DNA from: Paenibacillus sp. ACRRX
GTDB lineage: Bacteria > Bacillota > Bacilli > Paenibacillales > Paenibacillaceae
NCBI RefSeq assembly: GCF_022346885.1
Contig: NZ_JAKRNK010000005.1
Coordinates: 62,001-126,000 of the forward strand
Reading direction: 5' to 3'
Length of the DNA stretch: 64,000 nucleotides
In this document: piece after piece, positions 44,849 through 53,223 of the stretch
Numbering within the stretch: the stretch's first letter is position 1
Layout: every line of letters starts with the position of its first letter
Notes under the pieces: generated by a model
Told to the model about the DNA's origin: nothing
Databases searched by the model: none
Seen by the model: the letters and a program-made list of their open reading frames with translations, nothing else
Program-made: the position numbers and the translations under genes

Positions 44849-46816
44849 ATGCTGCTGCAGGTAAACGGCATAAATAAAAATTACGGGATAACTCCCGTCT
44901 TAACCAATATAACGTTTCATATGAACGACAAAGAGCGGATCGGTCTTGTAGGCGTGAACGGTGCCGGCAAATCGACCCTACTACAAATTATCGCCGGCGA
45001 ACTCACAGCTGACGCTGGCACCATCTACCGCGCCAAAGAAACAAAAATGGGGTACTTAGCTCAAAACAGCGGTCTGCAATCTGATCGGTCAATTTGGGAT
45101 GAAATGATGCTTGTTTTCTCCCATTTGACCGACGCTGAACAGGAATTGCGCGATCTTGAGCAGCAAATAGCAGACCCAGCGTTGGCGGAAGATACGGTTC
45201 GTTACGAAGATGCGCTGCACCGATACTCCGTGCGTTCCGACTGGTTCCGCGAACAGGGCGGGTACGCAATGGAAGCAAAGGTGCGCGGTATTTTGCATGG
45301 TATGGGATTCGGCGGAACAGATCCCGACACGGCAATTCACACGTTAAGCGGAGGGCAGAAGACACGTCTGGCACTAGCCAAAATGCTGCTGCAACAGCCC
45401 GATCTACTGCTCCTTGATGAGCCCACTAACCACTTGGATATTGATACGTTGACGTGGCTTGAGCAGTATTTGCGTTCCTATCCCGGCGCTGTGCTTGTCG
45501 TATCCCATGACCGGTACTTTTTGGATGCGATGGTTACCTCTATTGTAGAGATCGAGCGGCATCAAGCTAAACGGTATTCCGGAAATTATACCAAATACAT
45601 GGAGCTGAAGGCCGCTGAATACGAACAAGTTATGAAGCTGTACGAGAAGCAGCAGGACGAGATTGCAAAGCTTGAAGACTTTGTGCGCCGCAACCTTGTA
45701 CGGGCTTCAACAACCAAACGAGCCCAAAGCCGACGCAAGACACTAGAGAAGATGGAACGAATTGAGAGACCAATCGGTGAGCTAAAACGAGCGCGTTTCT
45801 CCTTCGAGGTCGCAAGATCAAGCGGCAAGGATGTCCTGCGGGTGCGCGACGCCTCATTTTCCTATGAGAATAGCCCTCCATTGTTCCAACAAGCAAACTT
45901 AGATCTAAATCGTGGCGAAATGGTGGCGCTTATTGGACCAAACGGGGTTGGGAAGTCAACCTTGCTCAAAGCATTAATAGAGAAACATTCCTTAACATCC
46001 GGTACGATTAACTGGGGTACCCATGTCATGATTGGATACTACGATCAAGAACAGACAACACTTAACCCTAATCATACTGTGCTGGAAGAGCTATGGAATG
46101 AGTATCCTCATATGGAAGAGGTTCGTATTCGCACTGTACTGGGCAGCTTCCTCTTTAGCGGCGACGATGTACAAAAGAAGGTCAGTACCCTAAGCGGCGG
46201 GGAGAAAGCACGTGTTGCATTAGCCAAGCTTATGCTGCAAGATGCCAATATGCTCATACTGGATGAGCCAACCAACCACTTGGATCTGTTCAGTAAAGAA
46301 GTATTAGAATCTGCCTTAATGGAATATGAAGGGACATTGCTCTTTATATCCCATGACCGTTATTTCTTGAATAAAATGGCCGAGCGGATTGTAGAACTTG
46401 CCCCTGATGGAATGACATCCTACTTGGGCAATTATGATGATTATACGGCGAAGAAGCAGGAACTGGAAGAGGACCTTGAGATGAGCACTGTGCAGTCCGT
46501 CTCTGCTGCCGCTGCAACGTCTAAAACGACATCCGTAAATACGGGTTCTAATCAAGCAGCAGATGCTCGGGGAGCCTCGCAATTTGAGCAGGAGAAACAA
46601 GCCAAACGTGAAGAACGTGCGCGTCAGCGCCGCCTGGAACAGATTGAAGTTCAGATTGCAGAATGGGAAGCCTTTATTGAAGAGCAAGAGGCGCTGCTTA
46701 CGGACCCTGAGGTCTATAACGATTATGTTCGAGTTCAAGCCATTCAGCAGCAGATTGATGAGCAGAAAGCAAAGCTGGAAGCTGCGTATGCAGAATGGGA
46801 AGCCAATATGGAGTAG
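44849..46816 (+). CDS. ABC-F family ATPase (YdiF-like)
   Basis: A 655-residue protein with two ABC domains and no membrane helices. Walker A motifs are GVNGAGKST and GPNGVGKST; signature motifs are LSGGQKTRLALA and LSGGEKARVALA; Walker B motifs both read LDEPTNHLD. A charged linker joins them, and a coiled coil of about 80 residues ends the protein. ABC-F proteins act on the ribosome and some protect it from antibiotics. The position opposite tsaD matches ydiF of Bacillus subtilis, so a housekeeping role is more likely than resistance. Confidence 0.92.
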   Translation: MLLQVNGINKNYGITPVLTNITFHMNDKERIGLVGVNGAGKSTLLQIIAGELTADAGTIYRAKETKMGYLAQNSGLQSDRSIWDEMMLVFSHLTDAEQELRDLEQQIADPALAEDTVRYEDALHRYSVRSDWFREQGGYAMEAKVRGILHGMGFGGTDPDTAIHTLSGGQKTRLALAKMLLQQPDLLLLDEPTNHLDIDTLTWLEQYLRSYPGAVLVVSHDRYFLDAMVTSIVEIERHQAKRYSGNYTKYMELKAAEYEQVMKLYEKQQDEIAKLEDFVRRNLVRASTTKRAQSRRKTLEKMERIERPIGELKRARFSFEVARSSGKDVLRVRDASFSYENSPPLFQQANLDLNRGEMVALIGPNGVGKSTLLKALIEKHSLTSGTINWGTHVMIGYYDQEQTTLNPNHTVLEELWNEYPHMEEVRIRTVLGSFLFSGDDVQKKVSTLSGGEKARVALAKLMLQDANMLILDEPTNHLDLFSKEVLESALMEYEGTLLFISHDRYFLNKMAERIVELAPDGMTSYLGNYDDYTAKKQELEEDLEMSTVQSVSAAAATSKTTSVNTGSNQAADARGASQFEQEKQAKREERARQRRLEQIEVQIAEWEAFIEEQEALLTDPEVYNDYVRVQAIQQQIDEQKAKLEAAYAEWEANME

Positions 46817-46829
46817 GAACGGTACTGAC

Positions 46830-46896
46830 AAGAGCCTTCTGGCAATCAGCTTGGTCTGCAAATGCAGCTAAGTCTAATGCTGGTTGGCTCTTTTCT
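46830..46896 (+). terminator. Hairpin after the ABC-F gene
   Basis: AAGAGCC (46830-46836) pairs with GGCTCTT (46886-46892) around a long, partly structured loop, followed by TTCTCC. Confidence 0.55.
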
Positions 46897-46942
46897 CCTT
46901 CCCCACCTCCATATATATCTTGTTATCCTTACACAACTATAT

Positions 46943-47180
46943 TTATCCACAGATTAAAATCAGAAATTTCCCATTATCGACTTTAAAAATACCTTATTAT
47001 CATAGGACTTTCGTCCCTTAATCCAAGTTTATCCACTGACTTATGCACACTATCCACATTTTCCACACTAAAAGTTGAAAACAATATCCCCCTTTTCCGA
47101 AAAAACCAAAAACCTATTAAATAAGTGTTGTAAGCGTTTTCCACATGATATTACTGAATATGTGGATAACTTTTATCCAC
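46943..47180. promoter_or_regulatory. DnaA-box cluster between convergent ABC-F and tsaD genes
   Basis: Eight 9-mers match or nearly match TTATCCACA within 238 bases: 46943-46951 (perfect), 47029-47037 (TTATCCACT), 47041-47049 (TTATGCACA), 47050-47058 (CTATCCACA), 47059-47067 and 47136-47144 (TTTTCCACA), 47160-47168 (perfect, minus strand) and 47172-47180 (perfect). Three are exactly head-to-tail. The interval has no promoter duty because both flanking genes converge. Such clusters titrate or store the replication initiator DnaA. Confidence 0.85.
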
Positions 47181-47380
47181 AACCATTGGAGATGTCATTT
47201 TTTCATGAACAATATAAAAAGGGAAGCCCATTCGCGCCCACACACGAGAACGAAAATAAGCCTCCCTACTAAACTGCTGTTTTCAGCTATTCATTTAACA
47301 TTGCATTCATTCCACGCAGATTAACAAGCCGATCCGTTTCTTACTTCAAACTTATCAAGCCATGCAATCTCCAAGCATTC

Positions 47381-48454
47381 TTACGAAGACATTACCGACC
47401 ATTGCTCCAACGAAAAAGTCGGCTCCGCTGTGAAATCAAATCCGACGAATTGCTCATGTTTCCATTTGAGATATCCAGCAGCACCTATCATTGCCGCATT
47501 ATCTGTACAATATTCAAATGGTGGAATGACAAGCGGCACTTGCTCCAACGCACATCGTTCGGTGAGCGCCGCACGCAACCCTCTGTTAGCAGCTACACCG
47601 CCGCATAAGAGCAGCTGCTTTGCTCCATATTCCTTAATGGCACGCATCGCCTTGGTAATTAACACATCAATGACGGATTCCTGGAACCCGCGTGCGATCG
47701 CAGCTGGCATTGGAGGCTCGCCTTTCATCTTCGCTTGATTCACTACATTAAGTACAGCGGACTTCACACCGCTAAAGCTAAAGTCGTAAGAATCAGGCTC
47801 CAGCCAAGCACGCGGCAGGCTGACAACTTCCTCTGCTTCAAGCGCAAGCCGATCAATGTGAGGACCGCCTGGGTAAGGAAAGCCCACAGCACGGGCTACT
47901 TTGTCGTATGCCTCGCCCACTGCATCGTCACGAGTCCGTCCTATGACACGAAATTGACCTTCACGCTCCAGCAATACCAGCTCGGTATGTCCTCCGGACA
48001 CCACAAGTGCCATGCATGGATATTCGAGCTTTGCTACAAGCTGATTCGCATAAATATGCCCAGCAATATGATGTGTCCCGATTAAAGGAATGTTTAATGC
48101 CAATGCAAGTGACTTGGCCGCCATAATACCTACGAGCAGTGCGCCTACGAGTCCTGGCCCTTGCGTCACCGCGATTGCATTTAGATCACGCAGTGTCAAT
48201 CCAGCTTGTTCCAGCGCCTGTTCAATCATGACGGTAATCGTCTCCACATGCTTGCGAGAAGCGATCTCTGGCACTACGCCGCCAAACCGACGATGCACAT
48301 CAATCTGGCTTGACACCACATTTGCCAGTACTTCTTGGCCGTCACGTACGATTGCTACAGCCGTTTCATCACAGCTTGTCTCAATTGCAAGAAGAATACC
48401 ACTACGGCACAACTTTATTTCAATTTGTTCGTTCGTTGACTGTATTTGCGTCAT
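47381..48454 (-). CDS. tsaD: tRNA N6-adenosine threonylcarbamoyltransferase TsaD
   Basis: This protein transfers threonylcarbamoyl to A37 of ANN-decoding tRNAs. Signatures are LLAIETSCDETAVAIV, the metal-binding HHIAGHIYAN, LVVSGGHTELVL and LLCGGVAANRGLR. The ATG at 48454 follows GAGAGG and leaves the upstream rimI stop two bases before it; an in-frame GTG lies 12 bases further up. It is the last gene of tsaE-tsaB-rimI-tsaD and converges on the ABC-F gene across the DnaA-box cluster. Confidence 0.96.
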   Translation of the reverse strand: MTQIQSTNEQIEIKLCRSGILLAIETSCDETAVAIVRDGQEVLANVVSSQIDVHRRFGGVVPEIASRKHVETITVMIEQALEQAGLTLRDLNAIAVTQGPGLVGALLVGIMAAKSLALALNIPLIGTHHIAGHIYANQLVAKLEYPCMALVVSGGHTELVLLEREGQFRVIGRTRDDAVGEAYDKVARAVGFPYPGGPHIDRLALEAEEVVSLPRAWLEPDSYDFSFSGVKSAVLNVVNQAKMKGEPPMPAAIARGFQESVIDVLITKAMRAIKEYGAKQLLLCGGVAANRGLRAALTERCALEQVPLVIPPFEYCTDNAAMIGAAGYLKWKHEQFVGFDFTAEPTFSLEQWSVMSS

Positions 48455-48455
48455 G

Positions 48456-48974
48456 TTACCTCTCACCTACTTCGTTCTGGGTGCTGCACAGCTGCTGCAG
48501 ATCCGTCCACATAATTAAGGCATCTTCTTGATTATCGGAGTAATAGCCTTTACGAACACCGGCGGGTTCAAATTTGAATTTGCGATACAGATGCTGCGCA
48601 GTAAGATTAGTCACTCGTACTTCAAGTGTCATTTTCACCATGCCGAGTGCGATTGCACGAGCAATCAACTCCCGCAGCAGCCACTCGCCCCACCCTCGTC
48701 TTCGAAAGTCAGGATGAACCGCAATGTTAGTGACATGTGCTTCATCCAGAATGGTCCACATACCAGCGTATCCTGCTATTCTTCCTTCATGTTCGATAAC
48801 AATATATCGGGCAAAAAGGTTGGTGGTCAATTCATTATGAAAAGCATCATTCGTCCATGGCACTGTAAAAGAGGCGTGCTCGACCTGTATGACCTGCTCA
48901 ACATCCGTAATTTCCATCCCACGCACATATGTGACAGCCTGTAATTCAGCTTGGTCCCGTTTCATTTCCTTCAT
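48456..48974 (-). CDS. rimI: Ribosomal-protein-alanine N-acetyltransferase RimI
   Basis: A 172-residue GNAT-fold protein with the acetyl-CoA loop VHPDFRRRGWGEWLL, the WTNDAFHNEL start region and YRKFKFEPAGVRKGYY near the end. RimI-type enzymes acetylate the N-terminal residue of S18 or other proteins. The ATG at 48974 has AAGGAG at about 9 bases; the frame is open for 39 more codons but this start gives the usual length. It sits between tsaB and tsaD as in Bacillus subtilis. Confidence 0.9.
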   Translation of the reverse strand: MKEMKRDQAELQAVTYVRGMEITDVEQVIQVEHASFTVPWTNDAFHNELTTNLFARYIVIEHEGRIAGYAGMWTILDEAHVTNIAVHPDFRRRGWGEWLLRELIARAIALGMVKMTLEVRVTNLTAQHLYRKFKFEPAGVRKGYYSDNQEDALIMWTDLQQLCSTQNEVGER

Positions 48975-49059
48975 CCCGCCCTGCTCCTTCCACTGCTTTT
49001 TCCTTATAACCTCTTGTATATCCAGCCAAATGTTCAGTTCAAACATCTTATGGTTTGAG

Positions 49060-49920
49060 CTAATTGTTCGCCTGCTGAGCGTTAAGTGCATTTAATTTGG
49101 CTTCTGCTTCAGTCACTTGCGTGTAGTTCGGCTCTAACCGATGTACATCAGACTGCTCACCACGTGTTAGAGCCGCCTGCCCTAATACACCAATCCAGCC
49201 TGCATCCATTTCACAAGGAATGACTTGAATTCGAGCTCCAAACTTAATCGATAACTCGTCCAGTATGTCTTGCTGCTGAATGGTCTCCCCGACAAACAGA
49301 ACGTTCTGATTCGAGTCTGCCAGCAATAATTGCTCCGCTTCTCTGGCTACATCGACAAACATACGTATGCTGTCCTCCCGCTCCACTTTACAAGCCTGTT
49401 CACGACTGCAAGCTTGAGAAGCGTGATCCAGCAGTGTATTAAGCTCAGCATGAAATCCTGTAAAAGAAGAAGTATATACTTGTCCTCTACGTGCATTCAT
49501 AAGCGGATATACTGTAAAATTACCCTGCTTATCGGAATAATTAGCATCCACGCATCTATCTTTTGCTGAAGCTGCATATATTGCAGTCCCTGTTAAAGCC
49601 AGCGCCCTTAAGCTAGAGACACCGATAACCGGCTTATTCCAGGCCCACGCTATCGTTTTGGCTGCTGTTACTGCAATACGCACCCCTGTGTAAGAGCCTG
49701 GCCCCATACCAACTGCTATCCCATCAAGCTGCGCTTCACCCCATTGTTCCGTTTGCAGCATATCATGCATAGCTGGTACCAGCTTGATCGAATGATTACG
49801 CTCCGCATTATCGTGCGTGCACTGCTTAACTTCCCCGCCTTGCACGAGGGCTACGGCAAGCGTTGCTGTTGACGTGTCGAAAGCAAGTAATCTGCGATGT
49901 TGTTCCGTTTCGTACGACAT
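49060..49920 (-). CDS. tsaB: tRNA threonylcarbamoyladenosine synthesis protein TsaB
   Basis: A 286-residue protein of the ASKHA fold: LLAFDTSTATLAVALVQ, NHSIKLVPAMHDML, GIAVGMGPGSYTGVRIAV and VIGVSSLRALA. It is an inactive relative of TsaD that holds the complex together with TsaE. GGAGTG lies just before the ATG, which is two bases from the tsaE stop. A serine- and glutamine-rich insert lengthens it compared with the usual 230 residues. Confidence 0.93.
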   Translation of the reverse strand: MSYETEQHRRLLAFDTSTATLAVALVQGGEVKQCTHDNAERNHSIKLVPAMHDMLQTEQWGEAQLDGIAVGMGPGSYTGVRIAVTAAKTIAWAWNKPVIGVSSLRALALTGTAIYAASAKDRCVDANYSDKQGNFTVYPLMNARRGQVYTSSFTGFHAELNTLLDHASQACSREQACKVEREDSIRMFVDVAREAEQLLLADSNQNVLFVGETIQQQDILDELSIKFGARIQVIPCEMDAGWIGVLGQAALTRGEQSDVHRLEPNYTQVTEAEAKLNALNAQQANN

Positions 49921-49921
49921 A

Positions 49922-50398
49922 TTACACTCCGCTCCATTTCAATTGATTCAACCAGGTTACATAAGGTTCTCCATAAGCTGTCATACGAATAATACGCTCG
50001 TGCTCTGCTTCATACTGCAAGTACAGATGCAAGTACTTTGGTGGCAGAATGGGCGTAATAATGCTGGACCATTCTACTAGCGACACTCCATCTCCGTAAA
50101 AATACTCGTCAAGACCAAGCTCATCCGCCTCAGCCATGCTGATCCGGTATACATCCATATGATAAAGCGGCAATTCCTTGCCGTTATACTCTTTAATGAT
50201 CGTAAATGTGGGGCTGTTGACAACATCTGTGACTCCCATCGCCTTGGCAATAGCCTGTGAAAAGCGTGTTTTGCCTGCGCCCAAGTCTCCGTCCAGCGCA
50301 ATAACTGTCCCTGGCCCACAATGCTCAGCCACACGTGTCGCCAAACGCTCCGTATCAGCTTCGCTCATAGAACGAAACGAAAAGTTTGCCGTCTGCAC
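49922..50398 (-). CDS. tsaE: tRNA threonylcarbamoyladenosine synthesis ATPase TsaE
   Basis: A 158-residue P-loop protein with GDLGAGKTRFSQA, VNSPTFTIIKEY and YHMDVYRI, the TsaE pattern. It provides ATP-driven turnover for the TsaB-TsaD complex. AGGAGGGG is placed 6 bases before a GTG at 50398, which I take as the start; an ATG 45 bases upstream has no site. It opens the t6A operon. Confidence 0.92.
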   Translation of the reverse strand: MQTANFSFRSMSEADTERLATRVAEHCGPGTVIALDGDLGAGKTRFSQAIAKAMGVTDVVNSPTFTIIKEYNGKELPLYHMDVYRISMAEADELGLDEYFYGDGVSLVEWSSIITPILPPKYLHLYLQYEAEHERIIRMTAYGEPYVTWLNQLKWSGV

Positions 50399-50547
50399 AC
50401 TTGATCCCCTCCTGCATGAATTGTTCCGTGCAGCTTGCCGCATGACGATTCAATATAGCAAGCCTAACTAACACCTCATTATAACATAAATAAAAAGTGA
50501 TTATAGAACTCAGAACATTTGCAAGCGTCCATATCAAAACAACAAAA

Positions 50548-50589
50548 AAGCTGCGCAATTGGCTTCATAGAGCCTTGATCGCGCAGCTT
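50548..50589 (-). terminator. Terminator of sspH
   Basis: AAGCTGCGC (50548-50556) pairs with GCGCAGCTT (50581-50589), with an inner GGCT/AGCC stem. On the minus strand it ends in TTTTTTG. Confidence 0.8.
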
Positions 50590-50630
50590 CGTGCAGTAAA
50601 ACGTTATGCCCTATCTATTTCGATTCCCAC

Positions 50631-50816
50631 TTAGGTCGATTCAATCAGACGCTCTACCGATACGGTTTCCGTATTCGTCGGGTTGGCACCTACCTGAACG
50701 GTCGCCATTCCGTTGGCCGTATCGACATGTTCGATCCACACTGATTGTTCTCCATCTAATTTTACAGGTACTGTATCTTTCATTTCATATATTTGCTTGG
50801 CACGTTCTGCGTTCAT
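50631..50816 (-). CDS. sspH: H-type small acid-soluble spore protein
   Basis: A 61-residue protein starting MNAERAKQIYEM, with VWIEHVDTANGMATVQ and NPTNTETVSVERL, matching the SspH family in length and pattern. The ATG at 50816 follows GAGGAGG; an ATG 15 bases upstream overlaps this site. SspH accumulates in the spore core. It is divergent from the ku gene, whose end-joining function is itself linked to spore survival in Bacillus. Confidence 0.88.
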   Translation of the reverse strand: MNAERAKQIYEMKDTVPVKLDGEQSVWIEHVDTANGMATVQVGANPTNTETVSVERLIEST

Positions 50817-50895
50817 CGTGAACCTCCTCATATGTCGGTATGTTTAATTTGGCTTAAACTCGTCCGAAACATACATGACTTCCCATCTCTTTCCC

Positions 50896-50926
50896 GTGTA
50901 GATTGACCATCAAATTCACATACTGA
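50896..50926 (+). promoter_or_regulatory. Possible sigma-G promoter of ku
   Basis: GTGTA (50896-50900), an 18-base spacer and CATACTGA (50919-50926) resemble the forespore sigma-G consensus (-35 GHATR, -10 CATNHTA) with one mismatch in each element. Transcription would start about 20 bases before the ku ribosome binding site. Confidence 0.4.
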
Positions 50927-50963
50927 ACCTACACAAATGCTAATGAAGAACAGGAGAATGATG

Positions 50964-52175
50964 ATGCATACCGTATGGAAAGGGGCCATCAGCTTTGGAC
51001 TTGTCCACGTTCCTGTAAAAATGCACTCTGCCACCGAAGACAAAGATATCTCACTGCGTATGATTCATTCGGTATGCGGCAGTCCGCTAAACTATGTACG
51101 CCAGTGCCCTGTTTGCGACACAGAAGTAGCATGGAACGATATCGTTAAAGGTTATGAATATGAAAAAGGACATTTTGTGCTTTTTAACAAAGACGAGCTC
51201 GAAGGTCTTCAAGATGATGCCAATCGAGCAATTGCCATTTTGGATTTTGTAGACTTGGCGGAGATTGATCCCATTTATTATCAAAAAACCTATTATCTCT
51301 CCCCAGATCAGGCAGGTGGCAACGCTTATCAACTGCTGCGCGAAGCCCTAAACAGTACCAACAAGATTGGCATTGCAAAAGTAACGCTGCGCGCCAAAAG
51401 CAGCTTAGCCGCTATTCGTGTGCTTGATAACTGCCTTGTGATGGAGACGATGCATTATCCAGATGAAATTCGCAGTTCTGGGCAAGTTCCAAACATTCCT
51501 GAGAACATTCAAATTAATCCGAAGGAGCTAGAGATGGCCCAAGTACTGATTAACCAGTTGTCCAGTGATTTTGAGCCGCAAAAATATACGGACGAATACC
51601 GCGAGCGCCTGCTTACACGGATTCAAGAAAAAATTGCCGGCAAAGAGATTACAACAGCACCAGCGGCAAATAACGAGCCGCCAATCGTGGATCTCATGGC
51701 TGCGCTGCAGGCCAGCATTCAGGCCATGCAGCCTGTCGTGCCTGACCTCGGCTCAGCAGCAGCAAGCGGCAAGGCTGCACCTCAGGTCGGCGCAGAAGCA
51801 AGCCGGACAACTGCGGCGCAAACTGGCACTGCTGGCAATAAGGCTGCGACAAGCGCGACTCCAGCTGCAAGCAGCCGTGCAAAGGGCAGGAGCGCAGCCA
51901 AAGGGCCGGCTGGCCAAGCCGCCGCAAGCGCTAAGCCAGCCGCAGGCTCCCGCAAGCGGCGCACCGCGGCGGGGGATGCATCAGCCGCGAGCAGCAGCAA
52001 CGCTGGCGCTGAATCGGCTGCCGCCCCGCCGCTGGCCGTAGACAGCACGCCTACCCGCACGAAGCGGACACGCAGCCGCAAAGCGGAAGAGCTGCCTGCG
52101 GCAGCAGGCAGCGACAGCGCGGCAGGTGCTCCCGCGCCGCGCAGGCGTACTCGCCGCGGCACGGAGGCGCCGTGA
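50964..52175 (+). CDS. ku: Ku protein of non-homologous end joining
   Basis: Residues 1-250 form the bacterial Ku core (MHTVWKGAISFGLVHVPVKM, then YEKGHFVLFNKDELE and ETMHYPDEIR). The last 140 residues are an Ala-, Lys- and Arg-rich tail of low complexity with markedly higher GC than its surroundings. Bacterial Ku binds DNA ends as a homodimer and recruits LigD; basic tails in other species add DNA affinity. AGGAGA precedes three ATGs; the third (50964) gives the usual N-terminus. Its TGA overlaps the ligase start. Confidence 0.95.
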   Translation: MHTVWKGAISFGLVHVPVKMHSATEDKDISLRMIHSVCGSPLNYVRQCPVCDTEVAWNDIVKGYEYEKGHFVLFNKDELEGLQDDANRAIAILDFVDLAEIDPIYYQKTYYLSPDQAGGNAYQLLREALNSTNKIGIAKVTLRAKSSLAAIRVLDNCLVMETMHYPDEIRSSGQVPNIPENIQINPKELEMAQVLINQLSSDFEPQKYTDEYRERLLTRIQEKIAGKEITTAPAANNEPPIVDLMAALQASIQAMQPVVPDLGSAAASGKAAPQVGAEASRTTAAQTGTAGNKAATSATPAASSRAKGRSAAKGPAGQAAASAKPAAGSRKRRTAAGDASAASSSNAGAESAAAPPLAVDSTPTRTKRTRSRKAEELPAAAGSDSAAGAPAPRRRTRRGTEAP

Positions 52176-53149
52176 GCAAGGTACGGCAGCCAGACCAACT
52201 GCTGCCTCTGGACATCCATTTGGATCAGCGCTTCATGCCGATGGCCCCGCTGCCTATTCAATCGCTGCCAGCAGGTGAAGATTGGCTGCATCAATTAAAA
52301 TGGGATGGTATTCGGCTGCTGGCCTTCATCCATGAGGGTCAGATCGAGCTCTATACACGCAAGATGGAAAAGCGGACAGCAGATTATCAGCCTATCGCTG
52401 CTGCTTTAGCCACCTACCTTCCCCTTGAAGGGCATTCTGTCTTGTTAGACGGTGAAGCTGTCGTTTTTGATCCGGAACTGCAGCGTCCATCCTTTTCCCT
52501 TATTTTAAAAAGACAACGCTCGGCCAACTCCACAAGACAACAATACAGCCTTACGTATGTGGTTTTTGACTTATTGGCCTTAAATGGTAAGGATATGCGT
52601 CAACTCCCCTATGAGCAGCGACATCAAACCTTGCTGGAGCTTATGCCAGAACGTACTGCCTCTTTGTTTGTAACCGATGTGTTTTCTAATGGCCCTGCCC
52701 TATGGCAGTGGATAGAGGCAAACGAGTGGGAGGGAATCGTTAGCAAACACCGCAATTCCCCTTATCTGCAAGGCAAGCTGCACCGGGAATGGGTAAAACT
52801 GAAGAAACGTTTGAATCTCACCGCACTTGCTGTTGGCTACGTTATTAATAGCGGCAGGATTGCAAGCTTGATCCTGCTGCATACCGACGGTGTCTATATT
52901 GGCAGAGCGGCAAGTGGATTAAACGAAACGCATCGCACCCTGCTGCAGGAATGGTCCCAACAATATGGCGTTAACAAGCCCGTTGTCGGACGCATTAATT
53001 CCTTTCCAGCTGAATTAAACCGAGAACAGCTGCAATGGTTCACGCAGCCGCTTCTTTGTGATGTGACGGCCCTTGAACTTACCAGCGCAGGTGTACTCAG
53101 GCATCCGAAGCTATTAGCTCTGCCAAGCAAGCAGCACCTGCAAAATTAA
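52172..53149 (+). CDS. ligD: ATP-dependent DNA ligase, LigD ligase domain as a separate protein
   Basis: The 325-residue protein carries the nucleotidyl-transferase motif I K43-W-D-G in QLKWDGIRLLAF, motif III YVVFDLLALNG, motif IV WEGIVSKHR and a C-terminal OB domain. It seals DNA nicks after end joining. A GTG start overlaps the ku stop by four bases. In many bacteria this domain is fused with a polymerase; here the polymerase is a separate gene 74 bases downstream. Confidence 0.93.
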   Translation: MSKVRQPDQLLPLDIHLDQRFMPMAPLPIQSLPAGEDWLHQLKWDGIRLLAFIHEGQIELYTRKMEKRTADYQPIAAALATYLPLEGHSVLLDGEAVVFDPELQRPSFSLILKRQRSANSTRQQYSLTYVVFDLLALNGKDMRQLPYEQRHQTLLELMPERTASLFVTDVFSNGPALWQWIEANEWEGIVSKHRNSPYLQGKLHREWVKLKKRLNLTALAVGYVINSGRIASLILLHTDGVYIGRAASGLNETHRTLLQEWSQQYGVNKPVVGRINSFPAELNREQLQWFTQPLLCDVTALELTSAGVLRHPKLLALPSKQHLQN

Positions 53150-53223
53150 GTGCCAATACGTAACCCCAACCATTTTCATTCTCGAATCAATGGCATGGCA
53201 ATAATAAAGGAGGCCCCCAACCT

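Noticed and set aside
46943..47180. The DnaA-box cluster as a chromosome origin
   Set aside because: No dnaA, dnaN or rpmH is near and the flanking genes are the usual tsaD/ABC-F pair, so a DnaA-titration site is more likely than oriC.
47075..47272. 65-codon frame on the plus strand between ABC-F and tsaD
   Set aside because: It overlaps the DnaA boxes, starts at a TTG without a ribosome site, and its composition follows the box sequences.
51565..52294. Long frames on both strands over the ku tail
   Set aside because: They lie in the GC-rich low-complexity end of ku, where stop codons are rare; the Ku frame continues cleanly into the ligase gene.
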